Positions 4,473 through 5,719 of a stretch of 5,719 bases of DNA are shown piece by piece (the stretch's first letter is position 1; each line of letters begins with the position of its first letter). The DNA is taken from NCBI GenBank assembly GCA_947486505.1, contig CANKTT010000093.1, forward strand, positions 1-5,719, given 5' to 3'. The position numbers and the translations under genes are program-made. The DNA is from Actinomycetota bacterium. GTDB lineage: Bacteria; Actinomycetota; Actinomycetes; S36-B12; UBA5976. Under the pieces are notes generated by a model. That model was not told the DNA's origin. It made no database searches and saw nothing but the letters and a program-made list of their open reading frames with translations.

Positions 4473-5704
4473 GAATGGTTCCGGAAAGCTAGAACGATGT
4501 CGTGGCCACCAAAGCCAAACGAGTTACTTAACGCAGCAATATCGCCTACAGGAAGTTCACGAGGTGCGTTCATAACAACATCAACGTCAACACCATCTGC
4601 CAAGTTAACGAGGTTGCCAACTGGTGGCACGATTCGATTCTTAATGGCCAAGATGGATGCGATTGCAGCCAGTGATCCAGCGCCACCTAACAAGTGACCA
4701 GCCACGCCTTTAACTGCAGTGACAGGTGCATGGTCGGTGTCTGAACCAAGAACTTTACGAATTGCTTTCGCTTCAGCGACGTCGCCAGCAGGTGTGCTGG
4801 TCGCGTGCGCGTTGACGTGGAAAATGTCCTTGGTCGTAAGGTTTGCGTCCGCAAGTGCGCGGTTCATTGCAAGGATGACGCCACGACCTTCTGGTTCAGG
4901 CTGAGCGATGTGGTGTGCATCGGCTGCAATACCTTGACCACCGTAAGTTGCATAAATCTTTGCGCCGCGAGCTTTAGCAAATTCTTCAGATTCTAAAACG
5001 ATGATTGCTGCGCCTTCCGCCATAACGAAACCATCGCGATCGCGATCGAATGGGCGAGAAGCACCAGCAGGATTTTCATGCAAAGTAGAAAGTGCGCGCA
5101 TTGCTGCAAACGCTGCAATGGTCAATGGGTGAATGCAGCCTTCGGTGCCACCGCAAACAACAACGTCAGCGCGTCCGGTGCGAATCATTTCGGCGCCGTA
5201 GCCGATTGCTTCTGCGCCGGAGGCACATGCTGAAACTGGGGTGTGGACGCCAGCCATAGCGCCAATTTCAAGACCGATAACAGCGGCGGGACCATTAGGC
5301 ATCAGCATTGGGACGGTCATGGGGGAAACGCGGGAGGCACCACGCTCTTTGAGGATGTCGTATTGCTCCATCAAGGAGATTGCGCCACCTACACCGGAGC
5401 CAACTGCAACTCCTAATCGAGCTTGGTCAACTTCTGGTGCACCAGCATCAGCCCAAGCCTCGCGGGCAGCAATCAAGGCAAGCTGCTGGGAACGATCCAT
5501 GCGGCGAACCTCATGTGGTTCCAAGATGCTTTCTGGATCAACTTTTGCAGTCGCTGCTATTCGAACTGGAAGTTCTGCAAAGCGTGGGTTTTCGAGTAAA
5601 TGTATTCCAGAACGAGCTGCCAGCAGCGAATCCCATGTTGAGGCAACGTCTCCACCCAGTGGGGTAGTGGCGCCAAGCCCTGTAACGACAACCGTACGGC
5701 TCAT
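4469..5704 (-). CDS. fabF: Beta-ketoacyl-ACP synthase II
   Basis: A 411-residue, full-length cytoplasmic KAS II of the type II fatty-acid synthase. It condenses malonyl-ACP with a growing acyl-ACP, releasing CO2. The thiolase-fold catalytic set is intact: nucleophile Cys160 (S-A-C-A-S-G), His300 (N-A-H-A-T-S-T), Lys332 (V-K-G) and His337 (G-H-L-L-G-G-A-G), each three positions before the E. coli FabF residues. The F-D-R-D-R-D-G-F motif is at 219-226 and the acyl-pocket gate region S-F-G-F-G-G at 395-400. After the gate the sequence reads H-D (401-402), where the family usually has T-N or H-N. The ATG at 5704 is preceded by GAAAGG with a 9-base spacer. The gene overlaps accD by 4 bases, so FabF and the carboxylase that supplies malonyl-CoA are co-expressed. 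In Actinobacteria it normally follows fabD, fabH and acpP, expected beyond the right edge. Confidence 0.97.
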   Translation of the reverse strand: MSRTVVVTGLGATTPLGGDVASTWDSLLAARSGIHLLENPRFAELPVRIAATAKVDPESILEPHEVRRMDRSQQLALIAAREAWADAGAPEVDQARLGVAVGSGVGGAISLMEQYDILKERGASRVSPMTVPMLMPNGPAAVIGLEIGAMAGVHTPVSACASGAEAIGYGAEMIRTGRADVVVCGGTEGCIHPLTIAAFAAMRALSTLHENPAGASRPFDRDRDGFVMAEGAAIIVLESEEFAKARGAKIYATYGGQGIAADAHHIAQPEPEGRGVILAMNRALADANLTTKDIFHVNAHATSTPAGDVAEAKAIRKVLGSDTDHAPVTAVKGVAGHLLGGAGSLAAIASILAIKNRIVPPVGNLVNLADGVDVDVVMNAPRELPVGDIAALSNSFGFGGHDIVLAFRNHS

Positions 5705-5713
5705 TGTTGTCGA

Positions 5714-5719
5714 CCTTTC
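5714..5719 (-). promoter_or_regulatory. fabF: Ribosome-binding site of fabF
   Basis: GAAAGG on the minus strand lies 9 bases before the fabF ATG and supports that start. It is at the very edge of the window, so any longer match cannot be seen. No promoter is visible, as expected for an internal operon gene. Confidence 0.55.

Noticed and set aside
5034..5048. GCGATCGC palindrome in a short tandem GATCGC repeat
   Set aside because: It encodes the conserved D-R-D-R-D motif of FabF with repeated GAT and CGC codons, so the protein explains it.
5380..5667. 95-codon open frame antisense to the start of fabF
   Set aside because: Gln-, Leu- and His-rich translation with no family resemblance, opposite an intact FabF; a shadow.
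1..5719. A new defence, mobile or CRISPR system
   Set aside because: No repeats-and-spacers, transposase, integrase, nuclease, toxin-antitoxin or phage-like gene was found; every large frame belongs to a housekeeping or metabolic family.

Overview
The window looks like a piece of a compact, moderate-GC (roughly half GC by eye) actinobacterial chromosome. Three things point there. A DUF3145 protein, a family essentially confined to Actinobacteria, sits next to a fabF-accD pair in the actinobacterial fatty-acid-synthesis arrangement. The AccD is the single-chain actinobacterial acyl-CoA carboxylase beta subunit, not the E. coli AccA/AccD type. The racemase is very like the 368-residue Amycolatopsis enzyme. 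Together with the very tight packing (only about 4% of bases lie outside genes), this suggests a streamlined aquatic actinobacterium such as a Luna-type Microbacteriaceae or an acI/Nanopelagicales lineage. The exact lineage cannot be fixed from this sequence.

Layout, left to right. (1) 1-69, minus: the first 23 codons of a lipoprotein that runs off the left edge. (2) 112-576, plus: a small membrane methyltransferase of the isoprenylcysteine carboxyl methyltransferase/PEMT-like family, divergent from the lipoprotein. (3) 577-2375, minus: a two-gene operon of a COG3375 GNAT acyltransferase followed, with a 4-base ATGA overlap, by an N-succinylamino acid racemase/o-succinylbenzoate synthase. (4) 2376-2555: a 180-base divergent intergenic region, the only sizeable gap. 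(5) 2556-3062, plus: DUF3145. (6) 3063-5704, minus: fabF followed by accD, again with an ATGA overlap. This is the tail of a fatty-acid-synthesis operon whose usual upstream members (fabD, fabH, acpP) would lie beyond the right edge.

How the genes work together. AccD, with a biotinylated alpha subunit encoded elsewhere, makes malonyl-CoA; FabF condenses malonyl-ACP with acyl-ACP to lengthen fatty acids. The GNAT and racemase pair matches two of the three enzymes of the known route that converts D-amino acids irreversibly to L-amino acids through N-succinyl intermediates. The third enzyme, a desuccinylase, is not in the window. The racemase may also or instead serve menaquinone synthesis as MenC.

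No RNA genes, CRISPR arrays, insertion sequences or phage genes were seen. The gene content is ordinary. The most interesting points are the acyltransferase-racemase pair, the zero-base convergent junctions with unusual local sequence, and a repeated start-codon geometry that suggests leaderless transcription.
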